Origin: Muribaculaceae bacterium
Lineage (GTDB): Bacteria; Bacteroidota; Bacteroidia; Bacteroidales; Muribaculaceae
DNA length: 57,558 nucleotides
Assembly: GCA_022510505.1 (NCBI GenBank)
Contig: JAFLTL010000014.1
Coordinates: forward strand, 1-57,558
Reading direction: 5' to 3'
Shown: in pieces, positions 26,518 through 34,995 of the stretch
How the letters are laid out: each line of letters opens with the position of its first letter
Numbering within the stretch: the stretch's first letter is position 1
The notes under the pieces: generated by a model
What the model was told of the DNA's origin: nothing
Seen by the model: the letters and a program-made list of their open reading frames with translations, nothing else
The model's database searches: none
Program-made: the position numbers and the translations under genes

Positions 26518-28866
26518 TTAATCAAATGCTCCTGATATAGACTCTTCGACGACGTGTTCCTCGACAAATTCTCCATAGTCGACTTTCTCACAAAGGTCAA
26601 ACGGTGCTTCAGGGAATCGTACCTCCTGAGAGTAGGGCAACGTTGGGTCGTCGTAGACAGCTTTCATATATTTACCATAGATTGGGAGCGCCATTGAGGC
26701 TCCTTGTCCCTGTGCCATCGAATTGAAATGGATGTAGCGTTCTTCTCCGCCGACCCACACACCGGAAACAAGTTCAGGAGTAAATCCCATGAACCAACCG
26801 TCGGCATTATAGTTGGTCGTACCGGTCTTACCACCCATGTTGGCAGTGATGTTGAAAGGAGCTCGTCGAAGTCGGCCGCCGGTACCACCATCGACGACAT
26901 TCTGTAACATTGAGTTGATCTTATACCAAGCGGGTTCCGAGATGACATCGGTGTGGGTTGTAACGAACTCTGAGATGATATTCCCCGAGGCGTCGGCGAT
27001 TGCGGTGACGAACACCGGTTCGGCGCGCATACCCTTATTGGCATAAGCGGTATAGGCACCCACCATTTCCTTAACCGAGACTTCACAAGATCCGAGGCAC
27101 AGTGACATTACCGGATCTATGTGGTTTGTTATTCCGAAATTGTGCATATTTCGAGCCAGGGTCGACGGTGAGAGAGTGCTCATTAGTCGGGCCGAGATCC
27201 AGTTGTTAGAGTTAGTGAGAGCCCATCGCAGGTCGACCATTTCCCCTATTCTTGCCGTACCGGCATTTCTGGGTGTCCATGGACGTCCCACCTCGTCGAC
27301 AAGTACAGGTTGTTCGTTCAGGAACTCGTCGCAGGGAGTATAGCCCTCTTCCATCGCATAGGTGTAAAGAAACGGTTTTATAGTAGAACCGATTTGTCGA
27401 CGACCGGTTGAAACCATGTCATATTGGAAGAAAGAGAAATTGGGACCTCCCACATAGGCTTTTACATGGCCGTTTACTGGGTCCATCGACATGATAGCAG
27501 CACGAAGGAAATGCTTCGTATAGAGAAGTGAGTCGCGTGGAGTCATGACGGTGTCGACGAGTCCTTTATAGCTGAAGACTCTCATGTCGACGGGTGTATT
27601 GAAAGCCTTATCGATTTCCTCAGCTGAATTACCGGCTGCCCTCATGGCACGATAACGATCGGTTTGAGTGATGGCACGGTCGATCATCGTCTTTATAAGG
27701 TCGGCTGATATTTCTTCACGGTTAGTGCTATAGGGCGCCGACGGGGAGTTCTTCTTTTCCTTGAAGAAACTTTCCTGCAGAGATGCCATGTGTTCCTCGA
27801 CAGCCTGTTCGGCATAGGCCTGCATACGGGAATCGATGGTAGTGTAAATCTTCAGACCGTCATTATAGATATCGTAGTGGGATCCGTCGGGCTTGGGATT
27901 TTTCTCGACCCATCCGTATAGGGGATTTTTCTCCCAAGCGATGGAGTCGTCGATGTATTTCTGGGTTTCCCATCCGCGATAGTCGCTTTTTACGGGTTTC
28001 TTTGCCGACAGCATCCTTCTAAGCTCTTCACGAAAATAGGGGGCGGGACCATCCTTGTGATCGACCTTGTGGAAGCTGAGTTCAAGAGGAAGAGCTTGAA
28101 GAGAGTCGCGCTCGGCTTTCGTTATCTTGTGGGCCTTATACATCTGGTCAAGGACCGTGTTGCGACGTTGACGGGTTCTTTCATTCTGGCGAACAGGGTT
28201 ATAGTAGGAAGGATTCTTTACCATCCCTACCAGAGTTGCAGCCTCTTCGATATTAAGATCCTTGGCGTCCTTGCCGAAGTAAACATAGGCCGCACTCTTA
28301 ATTCCGACAGCGTTATATAGGAAATCAAACTGATTGAGATACATTTTGATTATCTCATCCTTACTGAAATAACGCTCAAGCTTGACGGCAATCATCCATT
28401 CTATGGGTTTCTGAAGTGCACGTTCAAGCAGTCCGTTACTCCCCGGGGAGTAAAGTTGCTTTGCAAGTTGCTGGGTGATTGTTGATCCACCTCCGGCCTG
28501 TTTCTGTCCTAAGAGGATTGTTTTGAACATTGCACGGGCCACGGCACGCATGTCGACTCCCGAATGGTCGAGGAATCGGGCGTCCTCGGTAGCAATCAGA
28601 GCGTCGACGACATTTTGCGAGATGTCGTAGTAGTCGGCATATACGCGGTTTCCGGTGTTGCGGAAGTATCGTCCGAGTTCTGTTCCATCAGAAGTGTAAA
28701 GTACACTAGCAAATTTATCTGTTGGATTCTTAAGTTCTTCAACCGGTGGCATATAGCCGATCTTTCCCTGATATATAAAAAAGAAAAGGAAAATCATTCC
28801 TACGGCACCGAGTCCGAAGAAAATCCAAAGGAGTTTTATAGTAGTTCGCTTCCAGCGTGGTATCAT
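26518..28866 (-). CDS. mrcA: Class A penicillin-binding protein (PBP1A-type)
   Basis: The 782-residue bifunctional enzyme has an N-terminal membrane helix (about 10-32). The GT51 glycosyltransferase follows with ATEDARFLDHSGVD and GGSTITQQLAKQLYS, then a transpeptidase with nucleophile motif STIKP, SNN and KTGTTNYNAD. It polymerises and cross-links peptidoglycan on the periplasmic face of the inner membrane. Length and domain order are normal for Bacteroidota PBP1A. A promoter box lies 27 nt before the start. Confidence 0.95.
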   Translation of the reverse strand: MIPRWKRTTIKLLWIFFGLGAVGMIFLFFFIYQGKIGYMPPVEELKNPTDKFASVLYTSDGTELGRYFRNTGNRVYADYYDISQNVVDALIATEDARFLDHSGVDMRAVARAMFKTILLGQKQAGGGSTITQQLAKQLYSPGSNGLLERALQKPIEWMIAVKLERYFSKDEIIKMYLNQFDFLYNAVGIKSAAYVYFGKDAKDLNIEEAATLVGMVKNPSYYNPVRQNERTRQRRNTVLDQMYKAHKITKAERDSLQALPLELSFHKVDHKDGPAPYFREELRRMLSAKKPVKSDYRGWETQKYIDDSIAWEKNPLYGWVEKNPKPDGSHYDIYNDGLKIYTTIDSRMQAYAEQAVEEHMASLQESFFKEKKNSPSAPYSTNREEISADLIKTMIDRAITQTDRYRAMRAAGNSAEEIDKAFNTPVDMRVFSYKGLVDTVMTPRDSLLYTKHFLRAAIMSMDPVNGHVKAYVGGPNFSFFQYDMVSTGRRQIGSTIKPFLYTYAMEEGYTPCDEFLNEQPVLVDEVGRPWTPRNAGTARIGEMVDLRWALTNSNNWISARLMSTLSPSTLARNMHNFGITNHIDPVMSLCLGSCEVSVKEMVGAYTAYANKGMRAEPVFVTAIADASGNIISEFVTTHTDVISEPAWYKINSMLQNVVDGGTGGRLRRAPFNITANMGGKTGTTNYNADGWFMGFTPELVSGVWVGGEERYIHFNSMAQGQGASMALPIYGKYMKAVYDDPTLPYSQEVRFPEAPFDLCEKVDYGEFVEEHVVEESISGAFD

Positions 28867-28892
28867 GTAAATATCGTTTTAGAACTGAATTA

Positions 28893-28900
28893 CAAAGATA
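28893..28900 (-). promoter_or_regulatory. -7 promoter box of the PBP1A gene
   Basis: TATCTTTG on the minus strand at 28900-28893, in the 102-nt gap between the small Cys-rich gene and PBP1A. No good -33 element is seen. Confidence 0.6.
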
Positions 28901-28968
28901 CTGATAATTTGACGTTCGCACTTAACGGAAAGTTTTAAGAAAATATAAAATAGTTGCCGGTTACTACT

Positions 28969-29133
28969 TCATACTTTTCCCTTATTGCCGGAATCGCATT
29001 TTTCATTTAGGACACACCCATCACATCCGCAGCCACAGCCTTTGTCCTGATTTGGCTGTTTTCTAAAAATCCCGACAGCAATTCTCCAGATCACAAGCAA
29101 AAGAACAATTCCAACAATAATCCACTGAAACAT
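28969..29133 (-). CDS. FeoB-associated Cys-rich membrane protein (orphan, 54 aa)
   Basis: A short gene reads MFQWIIVGIVLLLVIWRIAV, then a basic FRKQPNQDK and a cysteine cluster CGCGCDGC followed by VLNEKC. One membrane helix with a cytoplasmic Cys-rich tail is the pattern of the FeoB-associated Cys-rich (FeoC-like/FeoX) proteins, normally found behind feoB. Here it starts 8 nt after the topB stop and no feo gene is in the window. The role, perhaps metal or Fe-S handling, is inferred only. Confidence 0.8.
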   Translation of the reverse strand: MFQWIIVGIVLLLVIWRIAVGIFRKQPNQDKGCGCGCDGCVLNEKCDSGNKGKV

Positions 29134-29141
29134 AATAAAAC

Positions 29142-30938
29142 CTATTTTTGTTTCGCCTCGATTTTCACTCCGGACCTATCGTTGCGCACCCCTACAATGA
29201 TTTCGTTGAGTTGGGTTTTCAGTTCGTCGATGAATTCCTTGGGAGAATACTCACCACGTTCGATTCGTCGCAACTTGTTTTCCCACATGCCCGTCAACTT
29301 CGGACTCTTGAGGAGCTCATTTGAGATCGTGTCTATCAATGCGATTCCTGCAGGAGTTGCCTGTATTTTCTTTCGATTTCTCTTGACATATCCCCTCTTA
29401 ATTAATGTCTCGATGATGGATGAACGTGTTGACGGACGCCCTATTCCGTTTTCTTTCATTGCCTCGCGAAGAGTCTCGTCGTCGACATTCTTTCCGGCCG
29501 ATTCCATTGCTTTCAGCAATGTTCCCTCAGTGAAATCCTTGGGTGGAGTCGTTGTTTTCTTTTGTAGTTTGGGTCTATGAGGTCCGCTTTCACCTTTTGT
29601 AAATTCGGGAAGAACCGTCTCATCCTCCTTCTTTTCTTCATTGGAAGAATTACCTAGTACAATGCGCCACCCCGGATCTTTAATTACTTTACCAGTTGCA
29701 CGGAACTGTTGCTCCTCTGCCGATGCCAGAACTGTCGTTGTAGTGAAACGACACTCGGGGTAAAAATTTGCTATAAACCGAAGTGCAATTAGATGATAAA
29801 GCTGACGTTCGCGTTGGTCAGTCAGTTTCTTAGGGGACTCTCCTGTTGGAATGATTGCATGATGGTCGGTTACTTTCGAGTCGTCGAATATTTTCTTGGA
29901 CTTTTCTATTTTCCCCTTAAGGATTTCATCGGTCAACTCGCTATAGTGGACCATATTCTTTAGAATCTCGGGGATTCGAGTATAGAGGTCGGAGCTAAGA
30001 TAGGTGGTATCGACACGTGGATAGGTAGTCAGTTTCTTTTCGTAAAGTGACTGAATGAGCTTCAGCGTCTCATCGGCGCTCCATCCAAAGCGACTGTTAC
30101 ATTCGACCTGCAAAGATGTCAGATCGAAGAGCCGCGGAGCCGACTCTCGACCTGTTTTTTCCGAGATGTCGTCGATGACGAGGAGAAACGGCTTAATTTT
30201 CTCGAGAACCTCCTTTCCTTTTTCAAGGGAAGAATACTTGACAGCCGGAGTCGCATTGAAAGTAACGTCGCGGTAAACTGTTTTAAGTTCCCAGTAATCC
30301 TGAGGTTTGAAGTTTTCGATCTCACGATGACGCTCGACAATCATTGCCAAGGTGGGAGTCTGCACTCTACCGACCGAAAGAGTTATCCCCGGATCGCTAT
30401 ATTTAAGGGAATAGAGCCTAGTGCCGTTCAGTCCTAGGAGCCAATCGCCAATTGCTCGTGAAAGTCCGGCATAATATAGATTATCAAATTCAGCAGAATC
30501 GCGCAGGTTCTGGAATCCATCTCGGATAGCAGCATCGGTTAGAGACGAGATCCATAGACGTTTCACAGGACATTTCACATCGGCCTTCTGAAGAACCCAT
30601 CTCTGAATCAGCTCACCTTCCTGTCCCGCATCACCGCAGTTAATTACCTCGGAAGCGGTTGATACAAGATTTTCAATTACCTTAAACTGCTTTATATAGC
30701 TGTCGTTGTCGATTAGTTTGATACCGAACTTAGGTGGTATCATGGGCAATGAATAGAGGTCCCATCTTTTCCACCGTTCAGTGTAGTCGGCGGGATCCTT
30801 CAGCGTGCAAAGATGTCCAAAAGTCCAAGTGACGCAATAGCCGTTTCCTTCGAAATAGCCATCCTTTCGATTGCGCGCTCCAAGGAGCGATGCGATATCG
30901 CGAGCGACGCTGGGTTTCTCGGTTATGCAGACCTTCAC
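29142..30938 (-). CDS. topB: DNA topoisomerase III (type IA)
   Basis: The 598-residue protein has the TOPRIM start KVCITEKPSVARDIA and an acidic DAGQEGELI motif. The active-site tyrosine lies in TTYPRVDTTYL, with later GIGRPSTRSSIIETL. Topoisomerase III relaxes and decatenates DNA single strands. E. coli TopB has about 650 residues; this protein ends after the core domains, with no Cys-rich zinc ribbon. The start is GTG at 30938, overlapping the upstream stop as GTGA. Confidence 0.93.
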   Translation of the reverse strand: MKVCITEKPSVARDIASLLGARNRKDGYFEGNGYCVTWTFGHLCTLKDPADYTERWKRWDLYSLPMIPPKFGIKLIDNDSYIKQFKVIENLVSTASEVINCGDAGQEGELIQRWVLQKADVKCPVKRLWISSLTDAAIRDGFQNLRDSAEFDNLYYAGLSRAIGDWLLGLNGTRLYSLKYSDPGITLSVGRVQTPTLAMIVERHREIENFKPQDYWELKTVYRDVTFNATPAVKYSSLEKGKEVLEKIKPFLLVIDDISEKTGRESAPRLFDLTSLQVECNSRFGWSADETLKLIQSLYEKKLTTYPRVDTTYLSSDLYTRIPEILKNMVHYSELTDEILKGKIEKSKKIFDDSKVTDHHAIIPTGESPKKLTDQRERQLYHLIALRFIANFYPECRFTTTTVLASAEEQQFRATGKVIKDPGWRIVLGNSSNEEKKEDETVLPEFTKGESGPHRPKLQKKTTTPPKDFTEGTLLKAMESAGKNVDDETLREAMKENGIGRPSTRSSIIETLIKRGYVKRNRKKIQATPAGIALIDTISNELLKSPKLTGMWENKLRRIERGEYSPKEFIDELKTQLNEIIVGVRNDRSGVKIEAKQK

Positions 30939-31270
30939 TTGATGTGGTTTACTGCGCTTCTCAAGGGGGCCCCCACATCTCCGTGGACGGTCTTCAGAAC
31001 GATAGAATCATTGTAGGAGAGATTCTTGCAGAGGGGGAAATCAAGATCAATTTGAATGACGCCCTCATCCTCGAGTTGGAAATATCGTTGAAAATCAACT
31101 CCATCGATATCGGTAGCTTCATAGTTCCTGCCACCTGTAGAAAGCACGGCACTATCGATGCGATCGGAAGTGTGGGGCGTTCCTTCAATTCCACAGGTAA
31201 CACGTGTCACTCCATCACCATTGGAATTGTTAATGGCAAGCACAGTCAATATGAGTAACAATTTCAACAT
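30935..31270 (-). CDS. Unrecognised small exported protein between mazG and topB
   Basis: I do not recognise this 111-residue protein. From the ATG at 31270 it begins MLKLLLILTVLAINNSNGDG, a short hydrophobic leader that suggests export, followed by a beta-type body with two cysteines (in RVTCGIEG and FPLCKNL). A longer frame reaches 31321 inside mazG, but the ATG 4 nt after the mazG stop gives a cleaner start and signal peptide. Tight spacing on both sides argues that it is real and part of the operon. Confidence 0.65.
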   Translation of the reverse strand: MLKLLLILTVLAINNSNGDGVTRVTCGIEGTPHTSDRIDSAVLSTGGRNYEATDIDGVDFQRYFQLEDEGVIQIDLDFPLCKNLSYNDSIVLKTVHGDVGAPLRSAVNHIK

Positions 31271-31274
31271 GTCT

Positions 31275-32063
31275 TCACGCCTCCTTCTTAGCTTCTTCCC
31301 AGATTTCATCCATTTGGGCAAGAGTCATATCCTTAAGTTGAAGCCCTTTTTCCCTAGCTTTTTCTTCGAGATAATTAAAGCGCTTAATAAACTTCAGGTT
31401 TGTTTTTTCAAGTGCATTCTCAACATTTATTCCGTAGAGACGAGCGGCATTAATCAGAGCAAAGAAAATGTCGCCCATTTCCTTTTCCATGTCAGCCTCG
31501 TTCCCCTTCTTGACTTCCTGTTCGAACTCTGAGATTTCCTCCTTGACTTTATCCCACACCTGCTCTGGCTTTTCCCAGTCGAATCCAACATTAGCTGCTT
31601 TCTCCTGAATTCTTTCGGACTTAATCAATGCAGGAAGAGCCGACGGTACACCGGCGAGTACACTTCGGTTACCACCCTTTTCCTTTAGCTTGAGCTGTTC
31701 CCAGTTTTTCAGCACATCGTCAGTACTGTCAACTTTTACCTCTCCGAAAACGTGAGGATGCCGAAAAATCAGTTTAGAATTCAGAGCATCAGCGACATCA
31801 ACGATATCGAAACGATCCTGCTCCTCCCCTATCAACGAATAGAAAAGGACGTGGAGCAGAACATCGCCAAGTTCCTTTTTAATGTCGGCAACGTCGTCGC
31901 GCATCAGCGCATCACAAAGTTCATAGGTTTCCTCAATTGTATTTGGGCGCAAACTTTCATTAGTTTGTTTACGATCCCACGGACACTCCACCCTTAAGCG
32001 TCCCAAAACATCAATAACGCGGCCGAGCGCTTCAATTTTTTCTGATCTTGAATGTTGATTCAT
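31275..32063 (-). CDS. mazG: Nucleoside triphosphate pyrophosphohydrolase MazG
   Basis: The 262-residue protein has two MazG domains. The first includes CPWDRKQTNESLRPNTIEET and EELCDAL-like ELCDALMRDDVADIKKELGD; the second has KVKEEISEFEQEV and MEKEMGDIFFALIN. The EExxE and ExxD clusters bind magnesium. MazG hydrolyses NTPs or dNTPs to monophosphate and pyrophosphate, which removes damaged or excess nucleotides and can affect ppGpp levels. It overlaps dsbD by 4 nt (ATGA). Confidence 0.94.
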   Translation of the reverse strand: MNQHSRSEKIEALGRVIDVLGRLRVECPWDRKQTNESLRPNTIEETYELCDALMRDDVADIKKELGDVLLHVLFYSLIGEEQDRFDIVDVADALNSKLIFRHPHVFGEVKVDSTDDVLKNWEQLKLKEKGGNRSVLAGVPSALPALIKSERIQEKAANVGFDWEKPEQVWDKVKEEISEFEQEVKKGNEADMEKEMGDIFFALINAARLYGINVENALEKTNLKFIKRFNYLEEKAREKGLQLKDMTLAQMDEIWEEAKKEA

Positions 32064-34060
32064 TCTTTATAATTTTCAAGAGCTCCATTGAGCCAATCGA
32101 CAAATTTAGTCACATTCTCATCGTAGTAGGCAGGAGGAGCGAGTGGTTTACCTTCGTTATCGAGAACAACATAATAGGGTTGGCTGTTAGCTCCGAATTT
32201 TGTTCTTTGTAGGTAGCTCCATTTATCTCCCACAGTTTCCAGGGTGACATTGCGCCCATTTTCTTCGAGAGTCAAAGAATGTGTCAGGCTGGTTTTCTCA
32301 TCTACCATCAGCTTTATCAACACAAAATTCTCCTTTATGACATTCTCCACTTCCTGAGTGTCGAACACGGCACCTTCCATCTTTCGGCAGTTAACACATC
32401 CATATCCGGAAAAATCGATCAAGACCGGTCGATTGTTCTCAAGTGCAAACTTCATTCCGGCATCAAAGTCATCGAATTCTTCGAATTGTCCGCCCGCATA
32501 AAGATTAAAGTCCTGAGTGTAGAGAGGAGGTACGAAAGCACTTACCCCTTTTAAAGGTGCACCCCAAAGTCCCGGGAGCAGATAAACTGAGAAACTGAAA
32601 GAGACAAGAGCGAGGAAGAATCCCAGGATTGAGACATGGTCCTTTGGAGAATCATGGGAGAAACGTAGTTTACCAATAAGATAGAGACCCAACAGTGCGA
32701 ACAGAGCGACCCAAAGAGAGATAAATACTTCCCGGTCTAGAATACCCCATCCGTAGGCCAAATCGGCTACCGACAAAAATTTCAGCGAAAGAGCCAGTTC
32801 AAGAAAACCGAGTACAACCTTTACAGAATTGAGCCATCCACCTGACCGGGGCATATCTTTCAGCCATGATGGGAAAATAGCGAACAAGGTGAATGGCAGA
32901 GCCAAAGCAAGAGCGAAAGCTCCCATGCCAATAGCTGGCCCTGTGATGTCGCCCATAGAAGCAGCCTCTACCAACAACGTACCAATAATAGGACCGGTGC
33001 AAGAGAAGGAAACAAGGGCGAGTGTAAACGCCATGAAGAAAATACTGATCAGTCCCGTTGTCTTTTCGGCCTTGTTATCCATTGAGTTACTCCAACGAGA
33101 AGGCAGAGTAATTTCGAATGCTCCGAAGAAAGAGATTGCGAAGACTATAAGGAGAAGGAAGAAAAGCAGATTGAATATAGCGTTAGTTGCCAAATCGTTA
33201 AGCTTGCTTGCTCCGAAAATCAGCGTTACAGCCAATCCGAGAACCAGATATATGACAATTATAGAGATGCCATAGGTTATCGCATCACCGACAGCTTTTC
33301 TTTTAGAACCGGTTTTTTTCAAAAAGAAACTGACGGTCATTGGAATCAAAGGCCATACACAGGGAGTGAGGAGAGCGAGTAAACCTCCACCGAAACCCCA
33401 GATAAAAATGTGCCACCAAGGGGTTTGAGAAATGAGTTCGACTTTTTCCCCGGGGAATGTAACGGGGGCCCACCATTGAGAAATCCTGTCGATATTACTC
33501 GGAGCCTCCAATTCCAGAATGGCATTAGTTATCTGTTGTTGCTCAGTAACCTCAGTTTCGGAGTTCGAGACCTCAACAGCATTATTATTAGAAACGGGTG
33601 CCGGAGTCCCAACAGATGCGTTCAGCTCAATAGTTCGCGGGGCGGTGCAAGTTTTGTCATCACAAGCCTGGAATCTTACTTTGACATCAAAGGAAGCCCC
33701 TTCAACACCCTTATTAATCTTGAATTTCTGAGCAAAATCGACATCGGCAGCCCACCAAGTCAAGTCAAGTTGGAAAATGTTATCATACTTTTTGATGGGT
33801 TTACGTGAAGGAACCAGTTCTCCTATCAGTTCGACCCCTTCGGAAGGAGTGATCACAACTGAAGTTGAATTTGGGCCCCCTTCGGGCAAGTCAAACCCAT
33901 AAAGGTGCCAACCGTCCTCAATCAAAGCCTTTATTTCAAGAGTACCTTCATTGTTTGATTGGAGTCGTGCCGACAGATTCCATTCGACAGGATCCAACAT
34001 CTGAGATGAAGCAAAAAATGAGACAAGGAGAGAGAGGCAGAAAAACACCGATTTTTTCAT
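32060..34060 (-). CDS. dsbD: DsbD-type thiol:disulfide interchange protein
   Basis: The 666-residue protein has a signal peptide (1-19, ending ASSQ). An N-terminal DsbD-alpha-like domain (about 20-150) follows with two cysteines in FQACDDKTCTAPR. A membrane domain of about eight helices contains GLLALLTPCVWPLIPMTV and SFSCTGPIIGTLL, and a C-terminal thioredoxin domain has the redox pair in GYGCVNCRKMEGAVF. It moves electrons from cytoplasmic thioredoxin to periplasmic partners. It is the first gene of a five-gene run ending with the small Cys-rich protein. Confidence 0.94.
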   Translation of the reverse strand: MKKSVFFCLSLLVSFFASSQMLDPVEWNLSARLQSNNEGTLEIKALIEDGWHLYGFDLPEGGPNSTSVVITPSEGVELIGELVPSRKPIKKYDNIFQLDLTWWAADVDFAQKFKINKGVEGASFDVKVRFQACDDKTCTAPRTIELNASVGTPAPVSNNNAVEVSNSETEVTEQQQITNAILELEAPSNIDRISQWWAPVTFPGEKVELISQTPWWHIFIWGFGGGLLALLTPCVWPLIPMTVSFFLKKTGSKRKAVGDAITYGISIIVIYLVLGLAVTLIFGASKLNDLATNAIFNLLFFLLLIVFAISFFGAFEITLPSRWSNSMDNKAEKTTGLISIFFMAFTLALVSFSCTGPIIGTLLVEAASMGDITGPAIGMGAFALALALPFTLFAIFPSWLKDMPRSGGWLNSVKVVLGFLELALSLKFLSVADLAYGWGILDREVFISLWVALFALLGLYLIGKLRFSHDSPKDHVSILGFFLALVSFSFSVYLLPGLWGAPLKGVSAFVPPLYTQDFNLYAGGQFEEFDDFDAGMKFALENNRPVLIDFSGYGCVNCRKMEGAVFDTQEVENVIKENFVLIKLMVDEKTSLTHSLTLEENGRNVTLETVGDKWSYLQRTKFGANSQPYYVVLDNEGKPLAPPAYYDENVTKFVDWLNGALENYKE

Positions 34061-34081
34061 AGGCTACCAGTTAATTCCTCA

Positions 34082-34089
34082 CAAAGTTA
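34082..34089 (-). promoter_or_regulatory. -7 promoter box of the dsbD operon
   Basis: TAACTTTG on the minus strand at 34089-34082, 22 nt before the dsbD ATG. No -33 element is obvious. Confidence 0.55.
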
Positions 34090-34116
34090 TATAAACTTTA
34101 AAATCTAATAGTTAAT

Positions 34117-34965
34117 TCAGCGCAGAACTTCAGTGAATTCAGGTTTAGCTCCTTCGGTATCATCGACAGTCACATATACTGTTGCTTCATTTTCTTCACC
34201 ATCGGGACCCTTAGTTTTAACCTGGAAACGGTAGTCAGTTCCATTAGGTGTTTTTCTTTTTGCAACGGTAACCGGTTGTCCAAGAGGATAGCGATAACCT
34301 GAAGTCGCCTGATTAAAGAGTTCGACTGCTTCTTCATTGCAGATAGTAGGTTCTTCGTAGGCTGCCAGTTGTTCAAGCACACCCTCTTTGTAGCCATTTT
34401 CAATCAGATAGCGGTCAAGTTCTGAAGGCATTTTTTCCATTCGTGCATTTCTGACACCATAACCCTTAATGACCTTAGCATCAGGCTCGGCGTTTGCAAG
34501 GTCGTTAGTAGCAGTAGCAATTCCTCCACTTCCGAAAGTAGCGAAAGTCACGATAGTTTTGCCTTTGAGATCATTTTCATCGAGGAAAGTTTTCACCGGT
34601 AAAGCATAAGTACCACCCCAAACCGGGAAACAAAGAAGAATTTTGTTATAATCATCGAGGTCAATGTCAAGAGACTTGATAGGTACCTTTTTATTGTTTT
34701 CCACCTCTTCAATCCATCGGCTTATTGTGGCATTATAATCGCTGTCGTAGGGTTCAACGGGTTCAATTTCGACTATATCGGCTCCAAGTTCTTTCTTAAG
34801 CTGTTCAGCCAATTGGCGGGTAGCCCCCGTTTGTGAATAGTAAATAATCAAAGTGCTATCGTTGGTCCCCTTTTCCTGAGCGGTCGAAGAAGATCGTGAA
34901 GCACATGATATCAATGAGATTGCCAACGAAACAGTTAGAATAGCGGCGGTCAGTATTTTCCTCAT
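34117..34965 (-). CDS. Flavodoxin-fold lipoprotein
   Basis: The 282-residue protein has a lipoprotein leader with lipobox LISC (C21). The flavodoxin fold follows, with phosphate loop STLIIYYSQTGATRQLAEQL, the aromatic segment CFPVWGGTYALP and TFATFGSGG. The C-terminal extension (about 190-282) is beta-rich and has no motif I know. A flavodoxin outside the cytoplasm would need exported FMN or another cofactor. It lies just downstream of the UPF0114 gene and near dsbD, which could supply reducing power, but that link is inference. Confidence 0.85.
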   Translation of the reverse strand: MRKILTAAILTVSLAISLISCASRSSSTAQEKGTNDSTLIIYYSQTGATRQLAEQLKKELGADIVEIEPVEPYDSDYNATISRWIEEVENNKKVPIKSLDIDLDDYNKILLCFPVWGGTYALPVKTFLDENDLKGKTIVTFATFGSGGIATATNDLANAEPDAKVIKGYGVRNARMEKMPSELDRYLIENGYKEGVLEQLAAYEEPTICNEEAVELFNQATSGYRYPLGQPVTVAKRKTPNGTDYRFQVKTKGPDGEENEATVYVTVDDTEGAKPEFTEVLR

Positions 34966-34995
34966 GGTAGAAAGTATTAAATGTTTTTATTCGGT

